DNA of 64,000 nucleotides, from positions 2,356,001 to 2,420,000 of the forward strand of contig NZ_VFOX01000001.1 in assembly GCF_006716345.1 (NCBI RefSeq). Reading direction: 5' to 3'. The notes under the pieces were generated by a model. That model was not told the origin of the DNA, made no database searches, and saw only the letters and a program-made list of their open reading frames with translations. Within the stretch, counting starts at the first letter, position 1. Each line of letters begins with the position of its first letter. Below, in pieces: positions 27,250 to 35,967 of this stretch. The position numbers and the translations under genes are program-made. The DNA comes from Microbacterium saperdae. GTDB taxonomy: Bacteria > Actinomycetota > Actinomycetes > Actinomycetales > Microbacteriaceae.

Positions 27250-28433
27250 CGCACGCCATCGAACAGATCTATGCGCCGTCCACCGCCGTGCGTCGCCCTC
27301 CCCGCTGGCGCACCGTGATCGGATGGCTGATCGTCGCCGCCCTGGTCATCGGCGTCGCCTTCATCGCGATGCGTGTGAGCGCCAGCGCGCCAGGAAGGCA
27401 CGGCGGTCTCGATCCTGAGGGCCGCAATGACGCCGGGGCCCTCGCCCTCGCGGAGATCCTTCGGGATCAGGGAGTCGACGTGACGGTGTCCCGTTCACGT
27501 GCGGAGGCCCGCGCCGCGATCGACGAGGACACGACGCTGGTGATGGCGAACCCGTACACGCTCAGCGACGAGGGTCTGACCGCGCTCATGGAGCCGGCGG
27601 ATCGGGTGGTGTTCCTGTCGACCGGAAGCCGTCTGCTCAGCCTGCTGCGCATCGGCCAGGACGCTCCGGGGACCTCACCCGCTGTCGCGGCGGAGTGCCC
27701 GCTCCCGGAGTTCGCTCGTGTCGGTGCCATCCGACCCGACCGCCTCTTCACCCCGGCAGACGGCGTGTCCGCCTGCTTCGGTGGGTCCACCGGTGCTGCC
27801 GTGCTCGTGGACGACCGGAGGGACGGGCGTCACGTCGTCGTCGAGGGCTCCAAGCTCTTCAGCAACGCCTATCTCGCCGAAGACGGCAATGCGGCCCTGG
27901 CGCTCGCGCTCCTGGGCCAGACCGATCATGTCGTCTGGTACGTCCCGACATTCGAGGACTCCGACATCGAGGGCCAGTCGGAGGACACTCTCGGCTCGCT
28001 CACCCCCGACTGGCTCACACCCGTGATCCTTCTGCTGCTCCTCGCAGGTGTCGCCGCCGCGATCTGGCGGGGCCAGCGCTTCGGACCGCTCGTCTCCGAG
28101 ACCCTCCCCGTCACGGTGCGTGCCTCCGAGACGATGCACGGTCGTGCGCGTCTGACCGCCAAGGCAGCCGATTCCGCGCACGCCGCCGAGGCGCTGCGAG
28201 ACGGGTCCCAGCGCCGACTGGCACGTCGGCTCGGTCTCGCCGCGCACGCCGGCGCCGACGAGGTCGCTGATGCCGCCTCGGATCGCCTGCGGATCCCGCG
28301 CGGAACGCTGCAGACGTTGCTCGCCGGGCCTCTTCCCACCGACGATGCCGCACTGATCGAACTGGCTCGACGACTGGGCGAGCTCGAGACCGCCGTCGAG
28401 ACCACCAACCACACGACCCGGAGCGACGGATGA
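27246..28433 (+). CDS. DUF4350-domain membrane protein
   Basis: A 395-residue protein. Membrane helix at ~25-45 (VIGWLIVAALVIGVAFIAM), an outside DUF4350 domain (GGLDPEGRNDAGALALAEILRDQGVDVTVSRS, ~52-240), a second helix at ~260-280 (TPVILLLLLAGVAAAIW), and an inside tail containing RASETMHGRARL and repeated helices. DUF4350 has a glutamine-amidotransferase-like fold without visible catalytic residues. Located between DUF4129 and moxR with four-base overlaps on both sides, so the set is surely made together. Confidence 0.85.
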   Translation: MTHAIEQIYAPSTAVRRPPRWRTVIGWLIVAALVIGVAFIAMRVSASAPGRHGGLDPEGRNDAGALALAEILRDQGVDVTVSRSRAEARAAIDEDTTLVMANPYTLSDEGLTALMEPADRVVFLSTGSRLLSLLRIGQDAPGTSPAVAAECPLPEFARVGAIRPDRLFTPADGVSACFGGSTGAAVLVDDRRDGRHVVVEGSKLFSNAYLAEDGNAALALALLGQTDHVVWYVPTFEDSDIEGQSEDTLGSLTPDWLTPVILLLLLAGVAAAIWRGQRFGPLVSETLPVTVRASETMHGRARLTAKAADSAHAAEALRDGSQRRLARRLGLAAHAGADEVADAASDRLRIPRGTLQTLLAGPLPTDDAALIELARRLGELETAVETTNHTTRSDG

Positions 28434-29455
28434 CCGCATCCGACGTCTCCCCCATCCATCCCGACGGAAGCCGAGGGCATCACGTGACCGCTGAGAACAT
28501 TCCCGCCGACGACGCCGCACTGCGCCAGGCGATGCACCGCGTGCGCACCGAGGTCGACAAAGCCGTCGTGGGTCAGGCCGGCACCGTCACGGGGCTGCTG
28601 GTGTCGCTGCTCGCTCGCGGCCATGTGCTGCTGGAGGGCGTCCCGGGCGTCGCGAAGACGCTGGTCGTGCGCTCGTTCGCGCGCGCACTGGGGCTCGACA
28701 CGAAGCGCGTGCAGTTCACCCCCGACCTCATGCCCGGGGACGTGACCGGATCGCTCGTGTACGACGCCCGCACCGGCGAGTTCGACTTCCGCGCAGGTCC
28801 CGTCTTCACCCACATCCTGCTCGCGGACGAGATCAACCGCACACCTCCGAAGACCCAGGCCGCGCTGCTGGAGGCCATGGAGGAGCGCCAGGTGTCGGCA
28901 GATGGCGTGAGTCGGGTCCTCCCCGACCCGTTCCTGGTCGCGGCGACGCAGAACCCGATCGAGCACGAGGGCACCTACTCGCTCCCGGAAGCGCAACTGG
29001 ACCGCTTCCTCATGAAGCTCGTCGTCGGGATGCCGGAACGCGATGCCGAGGTCTCGGTGCTGCGTCGCCATGCCGAAGGCTTCTCGCCGCGTGAGCTGAC
29101 GGGAGTCGAGGCGGTCGTCACCGCTGAGGAGATCCGCGCGGCTCAGGAGGCGGCGGGGCGCGTCGAGGTCACCGACGATGTGCTCGGCTACGTCGTGGAT
29201 CTCGCCCGTGCGACCCGCCAGTCGCCATCCGTCGAGCTCGGCGCGAGCCCCCGCGCCTCGACCGGTCTGCTGGCGGCGGCGAAGGCATGGGCGTGGCTCA
29301 ACGCCTCCTCCGCCGTGACTCCCGATCACGTGCAGACGATGCTGGTGCCCGTATGGCGCCATCGCCTGCAGCTGCGACCGGACGCGCAGATGGAGGGCGT
29401 GTCCGCCGATGCCGTCCTGACATCGGTCGTGCAGCAGACCCGGGTGCCGATCTAA
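28430..29455 (+). CDS. moxR: MoxR-family AAA+ ATPase
   Basis: A 341-residue cytoplasmic chaperone-like ATPase. Walker A GVPGVAKT at 70-77, Walker B ILLADEINRTPPKTQAALLEAMEER, sensor 1 VAATQNPIEHEGTYSLPEAQLDRF, and the C-terminal lid. MoxR ATPases act with von Willebrand A or DUF58 proteins to activate or remodel partner complexes. ATG overlaps the DUF4350 stop. The adjoining DUF58 gene starts two bases after its stop. Partner substrate here unknown. Confidence 0.93.
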   Translation: MTASDVSPIHPDGSRGHHVTAENIPADDAALRQAMHRVRTEVDKAVVGQAGTVTGLLVSLLARGHVLLEGVPGVAKTLVVRSFARALGLDTKRVQFTPDLMPGDVTGSLVYDARTGEFDFRAGPVFTHILLADEINRTPPKTQAALLEAMEERQVSADGVSRVLPDPFLVAATQNPIEHEGTYSLPEAQLDRFLMKLVVGMPERDAEVSVLRRHAEGFSPRELTGVEAVVTAEEIRAAQEAAGRVEVTDDVLGYVVDLARATRQSPSVELGASPRASTGLLAAAKAWAWLNASSAVTPDHVQTMLVPVWRHRLQLRPDAQMEGVSADAVLTSVVQQTRVPI

Positions 29456-29456
29456 G

Positions 29457-30764
29457 GTGTTCGTCACCGGCCGCCTCGCCGTCGCCATCGCCCTCGGCGT
29501 GCTCCCGCTCGTCCTCGCCGGACTCGCGGGCTATCCGCCGTACGCCGTGGCGGGCGCCTGGGTCGGGCTCTGCGCCCTGCTCGCGGGCCTCGACGTCGCA
29601 CTGGCCGCGAGTCCGCGGACGGTGACGGTGTCGCGCCGCGTCCCTGCACGAGCGCGCCTGGGCGAGCCGGTGCCGGTCAGCGTCGCCGTGCACAACCACG
29701 GTCAGCGCACCCTGCACGGCATCCTCCGTGACGCGTGGCAGCCGACGGCCGGTGCGGATCCCGCCAGGCAGACGTTGCTGGTCCCCTCCGGTGAACGCGC
29801 CCGCGTCGCGATCCCGCTGCTCCCGCGCCGCCGCGGCGAGTTGGTCAGCGAGTTCGTGATGCTCCGCTCCCGCGGCCCCCTCGGCCTGGCCGGGCGCCAG
29901 GCGCGGCATGCGGTGCGCGGTGCCATCCGCGTGCTCCCTGCATTCTCGTCGCGCAAGCACCTCCCTTCCCGCCTGGCCCGGCTGCGCGAGTTGGACGGGA
30001 ACACCAGCATCCAGGTGCGCGGGCAGGGAACCGAATTCGATTCGCTGCGCGAGTACGTGCGCGGCGACGACGTCCGCTCGATCGATTGGCGCGCCACGGC
30101 CAGGGCCGGAACCACGATGCTGCGGACCTGGCGTCCCGAGCGCGACCGGCACGTCGTGATCATCATCGACACCGGGCGCACGGCCGCAGCCCGTGTCGGC
30201 GACGGGACGAGGGTGGATGCCGCCCTCGAGGCTGCCCTTCTGCTCGCCGCGCTCGCCTCCCGTGCGGGTGACCACGTGCACCTCCTCATGTATGACCGCG
30301 TCGTGCGCGGCCGCGTGACCGGCGTCGACGGCACGGGACTTCTTCCCGCGCTGACCGATGCCATGGCACCCGTGCACGCACGTCTGGTCGACACCGACTG
30401 GCACGGTGCGTTCGCCGCGGTGCGCACGCTGACCACCCGACCCTCGCTGATCGTGGTCCTGACCGCCCAGGATGCCGCCGAGTCCGCGCGTGCGTTCCTC
30501 GGCGCGTTCCCGAACGCCTCACGCGCGACGACCGTCCTGGTCGGCTCCGTCACGGACGACGACATCGCCTCGCTCGCGCAGCAGCGCGGGTCGCGGGAAG
30601 AGGTCTATCTCGCCGCCGCAGCGGAACGGACGCTGAGCGACGCGGAGAATGTGGCCGACGCGATCCGACGTGCCGGGGGCGAGGCGATCGCCGCCGACCC
30701 CGAAGCACTGCCGCCGCGCATCGCCGATCGCTATCTGGAGCTGAAGGCCGCAGGGCGGCTGTGA
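29457..30764 (+). CDS. DUF58-domain protein (MoxR partner)
   Basis: A 435-residue protein with two N-terminal membrane helices (~5-45) and the DUF58 signature GTEFDSLREYVRGDDVRSIDWRATAR (split here as GTEFDSLREYVRGDDVRSID and the following residues) near 200. A von Willebrand A-like part follows, with VVIIIDTGRTAAAR in place of the metal-site DxSxS. GTG start. Last gene of the operon, 28 bases from the convergent spoIIM-like gene. Confidence 0.88.
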   Translation: MFVTGRLAVAIALGVLPLVLAGLAGYPPYAVAGAWVGLCALLAGLDVALAASPRTVTVSRRVPARARLGEPVPVSVAVHNHGQRTLHGILRDAWQPTAGADPARQTLLVPSGERARVAIPLLPRRRGELVSEFVMLRSRGPLGLAGRQARHAVRGAIRVLPAFSSRKHLPSRLARLRELDGNTSIQVRGQGTEFDSLREYVRGDDVRSIDWRATARAGTTMLRTWRPERDRHVVIIIDTGRTAAARVGDGTRVDAALEAALLLAALASRAGDHVHLLMYDRVVRGRVTGVDGTGLLPALTDAMAPVHARLVDTDWHGAFAAVRTLTTRPSLIVVLTAQDAAESARAFLGAFPNASRATTVLVGSVTDDDIASLAQQRGSREEVYLAAAAERTLSDAENVADAIRRAGGEAIAADPEALPPRIADRYLELKAAGRL

Positions 30765-30792
30765 CGCGGAGGCGCCACTTCGACGACCGCCC

Positions 30793-31785
30793 TCACCCGG
30801 CGATCAGTCGCGGGGTGCCTGCCTCGTACTCGAGCAGATCTCCGGTCTCGCCGCGCCGATGCGCTCGTCCGCCGATCACCACCATGTAGATGAGGAAGAT
30901 CGCGAGCGCGGCGCCGCCGATGCCGATCTTCACGGGCCACGGGAGCGCCCAGCCGGTCACGAAACCTTCGACGAGCCCCGCCAGGAACAGCGCGAAGACG
31001 AGGCCGATCGCCACGGTCGCCAGCGCCCGTCCTTCCGTCGCCAGCGCCTCGCCGCGCGAGCGGTGCCCGGGGGCGACCCAGGCCCAGAAGACCCGAAGCC
31101 CGGCGGCAGCCGCGACGAAGATGCACGTCATCTCGAGCATCCCGTGCGGCAGGATGTAGAGCACCATGACGTCTGCGCGATCGTAGGCGGCCATCACGGC
31201 ACCCGAGACTCCCAGCCCCATCGCGTTCTGCACGAGCATGTAGATCGGCCAGATACCGGTCACGCCGAACAGCACGCACTGCATCGCGATCCAGGCGTTG
31301 TTGGTCCACACCATGCCCATGAACACCGCGGCGGGGTTCTCGGTGTAGTAGCCGGTGAAGCTCTCGTCGGCGTACTGCTCGAGCGCGTCCGGCTCTCCGA
31401 GCGTGGCGATGAGCGCCGGATCGTTCGAGATCCAGGCGGCCGTGCCGACGGCCACGGCGATGAAGCTGAGAGCGATGAGCAGCGTGAGCCACCGCAGACG
31501 GTACAGGGCAGCGGGCAGCTGCGAGGCGAAGAATCGACCGGTCTGCGTGAGGATGTTGTCGGAAGCTCCCGTGAGCCGGAGCCTCGCGCGCACGAGGATG
31601 GTCGACAGATACGCTCCCTGCGGTGAATCCCCCACGGAGGTCTTCAGCTCGGCGAGATCCGCCGACGCCGCCCGGTATCGCACGATGAGCTCGTCGACGC
31701 CCTGACCGTCGAGCCGCGCGCGGCTGAGCTCGTCCAACCGCTGCCACTCGGCGCGGCGTGCATCCGTCAGCGCATCAGCATCCAC
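30793..31785 (-). CDS. SpoIIM-family (stage II sporulation protein M-like) membrane protein
   Basis: A 330-residue protein with five or six membrane helices. It has the N-terminal helical part (DADALTDARRAEWQRLDELSRARL) and the DUF95 phrases FTGYYTENPAAVFMGMVWTNN and YILPHGMLEMTCIFVAAAAG. SpoIIM in Bacillus helps engulfment; in non-sporulating Actinobacteria this family travels with RDD and MoxR-DUF58 genes. I prefer GTG 31785 because homologues start near DADAL and a TACAGT box lies seven bases upstream; an ATG at 31803 in the same frame is the alternative, and would overlap the RDD start codon. Confidence 0.82.
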   Translation of the reverse strand: MDADALTDARRAEWQRLDELSRARLDGQGVDELIVRYRAASADLAELKTSVGDSPQGAYLSTILVRARLRLTGASDNILTQTGRFFASQLPAALYRLRWLTLLIALSFIAVAVGTAAWISNDPALIATLGEPDALEQYADESFTGYYTENPAAVFMGMVWTNNAWIAMQCVLFGVTGIWPIYMLVQNAMGLGVSGAVMAAYDRADVMVLYILPHGMLEMTCIFVAAAAGLRVFWAWVAPGHRSRGEALATEGRALATVAIGLVFALFLAGLVEGFVTGWALPWPVKIGIGGAALAIFLIYMVVIGGRAHRRGETGDLLEYEAGTPRLIAG

Positions 31786-31792
31786 CTGATTT

Positions 31793-31798
31793 ACTGTA
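31793..31798 (-). promoter_or_regulatory. -10 box of the SpoIIM-like gene (leaderless)
   Basis: TACAGT, ending seven bases before the GTG at 31785. The divergent RDD gene starts four bases on the other side, so both genes share this patch. Confidence 0.5.
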
Positions 31799-31801
31799 CT
31801 C

Positions 31802-32611
31802 ATGTCCACACCGATCGATACTTCCGACGAGGTGCTCTCCGGAGAAGCCGTCGCGATCGATGTGCAACCCATCGGCTTCCTGCTGCGCGCACTGGGCGCC
31901 CTCATCGACATGCTGCTCGGCTTCGCGGTCTTCGTCCTGTGGATCTTCCTGCGCATCTGGCTCACCGACGCCGGTGTGCTCGACGAGGCGACCGACCGGA
32001 TCGCGACCGTCGCGGCACTCGTCGTCAGCTTCGTCGTGCTGCCGATCACGATGGAGGTCGCGCTGAAGGGCCGCAGTCTCGGCAAGCTCGCGGTGGGCGG
32101 CCGCATCGTGCGCGTCGACGGCGGCGCGGCCGGCTTCCGCCACGCCTTCATCCGCGCCCTGCTCGGGGTCCTGGAGATCTACATGACCTTCGGCGGTCTC
32201 GCCGTGCTGACAGGCGCTTTCAACGCCCGCTCGCAGCGCCTGGGGGATCTGGTCGCCGGCACCTACAGCCAGCGGGTGCGCACTCCGCAGCTGGTGTCGC
32301 ACGTTCCGGTGCTGCCGCCGGGACTGCACGCGTGGGCGCAGATCGCCGATGTCGCGCGGCTGCCGGACCGCCTCGCGCGCCGCATCTCGCAGTTCCTGCA
32401 GAGCGCGCCCCGCATGGTGCCGGCGGCACGCGATCGGGTGGCGCGCGATCTGCTGGCCGAGGCCACTCCCTTCGTCTCGCCTCTCCCCGCGGCACCGCCC
32501 GAGGAGGTCCTGGTCGGCATCACGGTGCTGCGCCGCGAGCGCGAGCGCCGGGCACTCGAGAACGCGGACCGCCGGGCCGAGAAGCTCACGGGTCGCCGCG
32601 TCGGAATCTGA
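31802..32611 (+). CDS. RDD-family membrane protein
   Basis: A 269-residue protein with an RDD domain: GFLLRALGALIDMLLGFAVF (RxLGAxxD), a second helix, MEVALKGRSLGKLAVGGRIV and QRLGDLVAGTY, giving three to four membrane helices in the first 150 residues. The C-terminal ~110 residues are helical and charged and probably cytoplasmic. RDD proteins have been linked to transport or stress tolerance, without a firm role. Start ATG 31802 is divergent from the SpoIIM gene; a GTG at 31832 is possible. Confidence 0.85.
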   Translation: MSTPIDTSDEVLSGEAVAIDVQPIGFLLRALGALIDMLLGFAVFVLWIFLRIWLTDAGVLDEATDRIATVAALVVSFVVLPITMEVALKGRSLGKLAVGGRIVRVDGGAAGFRHAFIRALLGVLEIYMTFGGLAVLTGAFNARSQRLGDLVAGTYSQRVRTPQLVSHVPVLPPGLHAWAQIADVARLPDRLARRISQFLQSAPRMVPAARDRVARDLLAEATPFVSPLPAAPPEEVLVGITVLRRERERRALENADRRAEKLTGRRVGI

Positions 32612-32647
32612 CCGGCGGATCTTCCGACCCGCGGCACGCGCCGCCAC

Positions 32648-33862
32648 TCAGAATCGGATCGCGTCGATCACCTTCACACGCAGAGCGACGAGTGCGGGGA
32701 TGAACCCGGATACGGCTCCCACGATCACGGAAGCGACCAGTCCGACCAGGGCCGCGCGCATCGGGAACGGCGGGACGTCCTGGATGCCGTAGAACAACGA
32801 GGTCACCACCCAGTCCGAGCGGAGGATCGCGACCACGATCGCGATTCCGACCACTCCCGCGACCGTCGTGGCCACCAGGCTCTCCAGGAAGACGGAGAAG
32901 AACACGCGTCCTGACGTCGCCCCGAACGCACGACGCACACCGATCTCCCGCACCCGCTGCCGCATCGCCACCAACTGGATGTTGATGAGGCTGAGGGCGC
33001 CGAGCGCCAGGATCAATGCCGCGATGCCCCCGGTGATCATCTCGAACGTCGCCTGCACATCGAGTGCTCCCGGCTGCGCGGCCCAGTCCGAACGGCTCAC
33101 CGACACGGTCTGCCCCTCCGGCAGGCCCGCTCGCAGGTCCATCGCCAGCACCGGACCGATCTCGTTCGCCTGCTCGGCGCCGACCCAGACCTCGTACTGC
33201 GGCCACGCGCCCTCCGGCAGCGCATCGACGCGGGAACGATAGGCGTCGTAGAGCAGATCGACGCGAAGCTCCTCATCACCGAACCCCTGCCGTGGCACGA
33301 CGCCGACCACCTGGTAGGTGCCTCCGGCCCCGCCGGTGAGAGACAGCGTCGGATGCTGAGCGAGCGGCAGCCGACCGATCCGGTCCCAGAGCGCCTCCGT
33401 GATCACGACCGGCGGCGCGAGTGCCTCGAGGTCGGAATCGACGAACCAGCGCCCCTCCAGCAGGACCTCACGATGGATCTGCGGGTACATCGGGTCGACC
33501 AGGCGCGCCCCGACCTCGGTGACGCCGTCCGGAAGCTGCACTCCCTGCACCATGCCTCCGACGATGCGCCCGGTGTGGCTGAAGCCGAACCGTTCCGAGA
33601 CGCGGGCGAACCGCTCGTCGAAGTCGTCGAAGTCGACCGGTGTGCCGTCGTCGTTGGCGACGTTGACCACGATCGTCGCCGCCCGTCCGCCGAAGCGGTC
33701 GGACTGCTCGGTCTGGAACTGCCGCTGGTACTCCGATATCGCGACGACCGCGGTGAGGGCTCCCACCGAGACCGCGATCCCGATCAGGCTCAGCAGCACC
33801 CGGAGCTTGTGGACACGGATCTCCGCCCAGGCATCCGACAGTGCACCGAGGAAGCCGCTCAT
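32648..33862 (-). CDS. ABC transporter permease, MacB/FtsX type
   Basis: A 404-residue permease with one N-terminal helix (VLLSLIGIAVSVGALTAVVAI), a ~230-residue outside MacB_PCD domain, and three C-terminal helices in the FtsX domain (LILALGALSLINIQLVAMRQRVREIGVRRAFGA, split across the first helix and the coupling loop). MacB-type systems push peptides, toxins or lipoproteins outward by mechanotransmission. The gene overlaps the ATPase stop by four bases. In a Gram-positive cell there is no TolC, so the adaptor probably serves the outer face only. Confidence 0.9.
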   Translation of the reverse strand: MSGFLGALSDAWAEIRVHKLRVLLSLIGIAVSVGALTAVVAISEYQRQFQTEQSDRFGGRAATIVVNVANDDGTPVDFDDFDERFARVSERFGFSHTGRIVGGMVQGVQLPDGVTEVGARLVDPMYPQIHREVLLEGRWFVDSDLEALAPPVVITEALWDRIGRLPLAQHPTLSLTGGAGGTYQVVGVVPRQGFGDEELRVDLLYDAYRSRVDALPEGAWPQYEVWVGAEQANEIGPVLAMDLRAGLPEGQTVSVSRSDWAAQPGALDVQATFEMITGGIAALILALGALSLINIQLVAMRQRVREIGVRRAFGATSGRVFFSVFLESLVATTVAGVVGIAIVVAILRSDWVVTSLFYGIQDVPPFPMRAALVGLVASVIVGAVSGFIPALVALRVKVIDAIRF

Positions 33863-34659
33863 GCGCCGACACCGTTCGCTGCGGGCAGCGGCGGCAGGAC
33901 CGCGGGCGCGGGGGACGCCGTGGCGGGTTCCGGCGGCACGGGCGCGGACAGGGTCGACGCCTCGAAGGCGCGACGAAGGTCGGCCTCCTCCAGTCGCCCC
34001 GCATCGAGCCGGTAGTGCCGGCGAGCCCGGGCGGCGACGTGCAGATCGTGCGTGATGGTCACCAGTGCCGCGTCCGTCTCGGTCGCGACCTCGTCGAGCA
34101 GCGACATCACCGAGGCCCCCGTCTCGATGTCGAGCGCGCCCGTCGGCTCATCGGCCAGGATCAGAACGGGTTTGCGTACGAGAGCGCGCGCGATGGCGAC
34201 GCGCTGCTGTTCGCCACCGGAGAGGCGGTCGGCGATCTGCTCTATCCGGTGGCCGAGCCCGACCCTCTCGAGCATGTCCGCCGCGATCTGACGCCGGTTC
34301 CAGAACATACGCCCCTTGGCGTGCCCGAGCGGCATCATGACGTTGTCGAGCGCCGTGCGGCCCGGGAGGAGGTTGAACTGCTGGAACACGAAGCCGACGT
34401 TGTCGCCGCGCACCCTGTCCAGGCGGCCGGAGCGCATCTTGCGCACCTCACGGCCTTCGAAGGACACGGTTCCCGTCGTCGGCTCATCCAGCATCCCGAG
34501 GATGTTCAGAAGGGTCGACTTGCCCGAACCCGAGCGTCCGACGATCGAGACGTGGTCGCCCGCCCCGACGGACAGACTGATCCCCTTCAGGATCTCCAGG
34601 CGCGAGTCATCGGCGAGGAGGACGCTCTTCTCGACGTCCTCCAGGGCGACGAGCGTCAC
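33859..34659 (-). CDS. ABC transporter ATP-binding protein (MacB/LolD type)
   Basis: A 266-residue ATPase: Walker A GRSGSGKST near 42, Q-loop FVFQQFNLLPGRT, signature LSGGEQQRVAIARAL, Walker B LILADEPTGALD, and the switch His in ITHD. The last ~35 residues are Ala/Pro-rich. I use GTG 34659, which overlaps the adaptor stop (GTGA); the longer frame to 34680 is unlikely. Energises the adjacent permease. Confidence 0.92.
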   Translation of the reverse strand: MTLVALEDVEKSVLLADDSRLEILKGISLSVGAGDHVSIVGRSGSGKSTLLNILGMLDEPTTGTVSFEGREVRKMRSGRLDRVRGDNVGFVFQQFNLLPGRTALDNVMMPLGHAKGRMFWNRRQIAADMLERVGLGHRIEQIADRLSGGEQQRVAIARALVRKPVLILADEPTGALDIETGASVMSLLDEVATETDAALVTITHDLHVAARARRHYRLDAGRLEEADLRRAFEASTLSAPVPPEPATASPAPAVLPPLPAANGVGA

Positions 34660-35582
34660 CAGCTCATCCCGCTGTCGCACTGTTCGACGCCCGGGGACAC
34701 CTCGTAGCAGAACTCCTCCACCGGTGCCACGAACCCGGGGACGAACTGGCGGATGCTGTCGCCCTCGGCGAGACCCTCCGTCACCTCGACCATCGCACCG
34801 TCGTTGACCCCGAGCGTGACCGCGCGCTTCTCGGGCTCGGCCCCGTCACCGGCGTCGACCCAGACGTTCCCGGATCCGGCGCCGCCCTCCACTGCCGTGA
34901 CTGGCACGATGAGAGCGTCCTCGACCTGCCCGAGAGCGAGGTCCATGGTCGCGGGGAGGCCGGCGAACACCGTCTGGTCCTTCGGGATGGCGCACCGGAC
35001 ACTCGCGGTTCCCTCGGCACTGACCTGCACGCGCACCCCGGTGCAGGTGAAGGGAGCAGGGCCGCCGGTCACCGTGACGGTGCCCTCGGTGGGGGCGTTG
35101 ACCAGACGGTAGAGCTGCACGGGCTCCACAGTCGCGAGCAGGTGGTAGCGCGCCGGGGTCAAATTGTAGATCTCGGTTCCCACCGAGGTCTGCTGCCCCT
35201 TGACCAGAGCGAGTTCCGACACGTCGCCCGCTTCGGGGGCGAGGATGTCGATGTCCTTGCGCGGATCGTCCTGACGGACGGTGAACAGCTTCTGACCCGC
35301 CGTCACCGCGGCGCCCTCGCCGACGTGCACGGCCAGGACGGTCCCGTTGATCTCGCCGCGCACTCCGATCACCTCGTCGCGGGCGATGTTCCCGCTCAAC
35401 GTCAGCGCGTTGACGACAGCGCCGCGCTCCACGGCCACGACCGGGTCGGTGATTCCCGCCTCCGGACTCACGATGCTCTCGACGCTGTCGGGGAAGAATG
35501 CGATCTTCACGAGCGCGGCAGCACTCGCCCCGAGGACGATGACGAGGAGCAGGGGGAAGATCCAGCGACGCCAGACGATCAC
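34656..35582 (-). CDS. Membrane-fusion (HlyD/MacA-like) adaptor protein
   Basis: A 308-residue protein with an N-terminal signal anchor (IFPLLLVIVLGASAAALV) and a lipoyl-like hairpin: VVAVERGAVVNALTLSGNIA and GTVLAVHVGEGAAVTAGQKLF, then beta-barrel segments ending with VTEGLAEGDSIRQFVPG. Two pairs of cysteines (CTGVRVQ/VRCAIP and FCYEV/EQCDSG) could form outside disulfides. The adaptor, ATPase and permease order with four-base overlaps makes one operon. GTG start has AGGAAAGG upstream. Substrate unknown. Confidence 0.85.
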   Translation of the reverse strand: MIVWRRWIFPLLLVIVLGASAAALVKIAFFPDSVESIVSPEAGITDPVVAVERGAVVNALTLSGNIARDEVIGVRGEINGTVLAVHVGEGAAVTAGQKLFTVRQDDPRKDIDILAPEAGDVSELALVKGQQTSVGTEIYNLTPARYHLLATVEPVQLYRLVNAPTEGTVTVTGGPAPFTCTGVRVQVSAEGTASVRCAIPKDQTVFAGLPATMDLALGQVEDALIVPVTAVEGGAGSGNVWVDAGDGAEPEKRAVTLGVNDGAMVEVTEGLAEGDSIRQFVPGFVAPVEEFCYEVSPGVEQCDSGMSW

Positions 35583-35680
35583 GACAGCCTTTCCTGGCGC
35601 GCCGCCGTGGCACGTCCGCCGTCAGACTATCCAGCCGTCGATGGGGGGCCGCCTGCGCACGCCGCGTGTCGAGGAAGCTC

Positions 35681-35887
35681 TCAGGCGCGCAGCGCTTCGT
35701 GACGCACGACGAGCCACCCGGCGGGTACCGAGAGCCGCTCCGCGTGCGGGGCGCAGAGATCATGCGCGTGCGGGTGGTCCGCGAGCCCCAGAGGTCCGAG
35801 CGCGGCCATCTGATCGCCGTAGTCGTAGGTGAGGGTCGCGACGGCTTCCCGCGCGCATCCGACCTTCGAGCAGAGTCGTCCGTTCAT
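35681..35887 (-). CDS. DUF3499 small cysteine protein
   Basis: A 68-residue protein with C6, C11 and C45 plus several histidines (DHPHAHDLCAPHAERL), a likely zinc-binding mini-domain. DUF3499 is conserved throughout Actinobacteria beside manB/manA and the metallopeptidase relative, as here; function unknown. ATG 35887 gives the conserved start MNGRLCSKVGC. Divergent from the metallopeptidase gene. Confidence 0.85.
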   Translation of the reverse strand: MNGRLCSKVGCAREAVATLTYDYGDQMAALGPLGLADHPHAHDLCAPHAERLSVPAGWLVVRHEALRA

Positions 35888-35955
35888 CACCGTCAGCGTA
35901 CGTCGCGGCGGCGTGCCGGAGCGGATGCCGCGCCGCACCGCCCGGCCTCAGCGCC

Positions 35956-35961
35956 TAGACT
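35956..35961 (+). promoter_or_regulatory. -10 box of the metallopeptidase-like gene (leaderless)
   Basis: TAGACT, ending six bases before the ATG at 35968. Confidence 0.6.
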
Positions 35962-35967
35962 TTCGAC

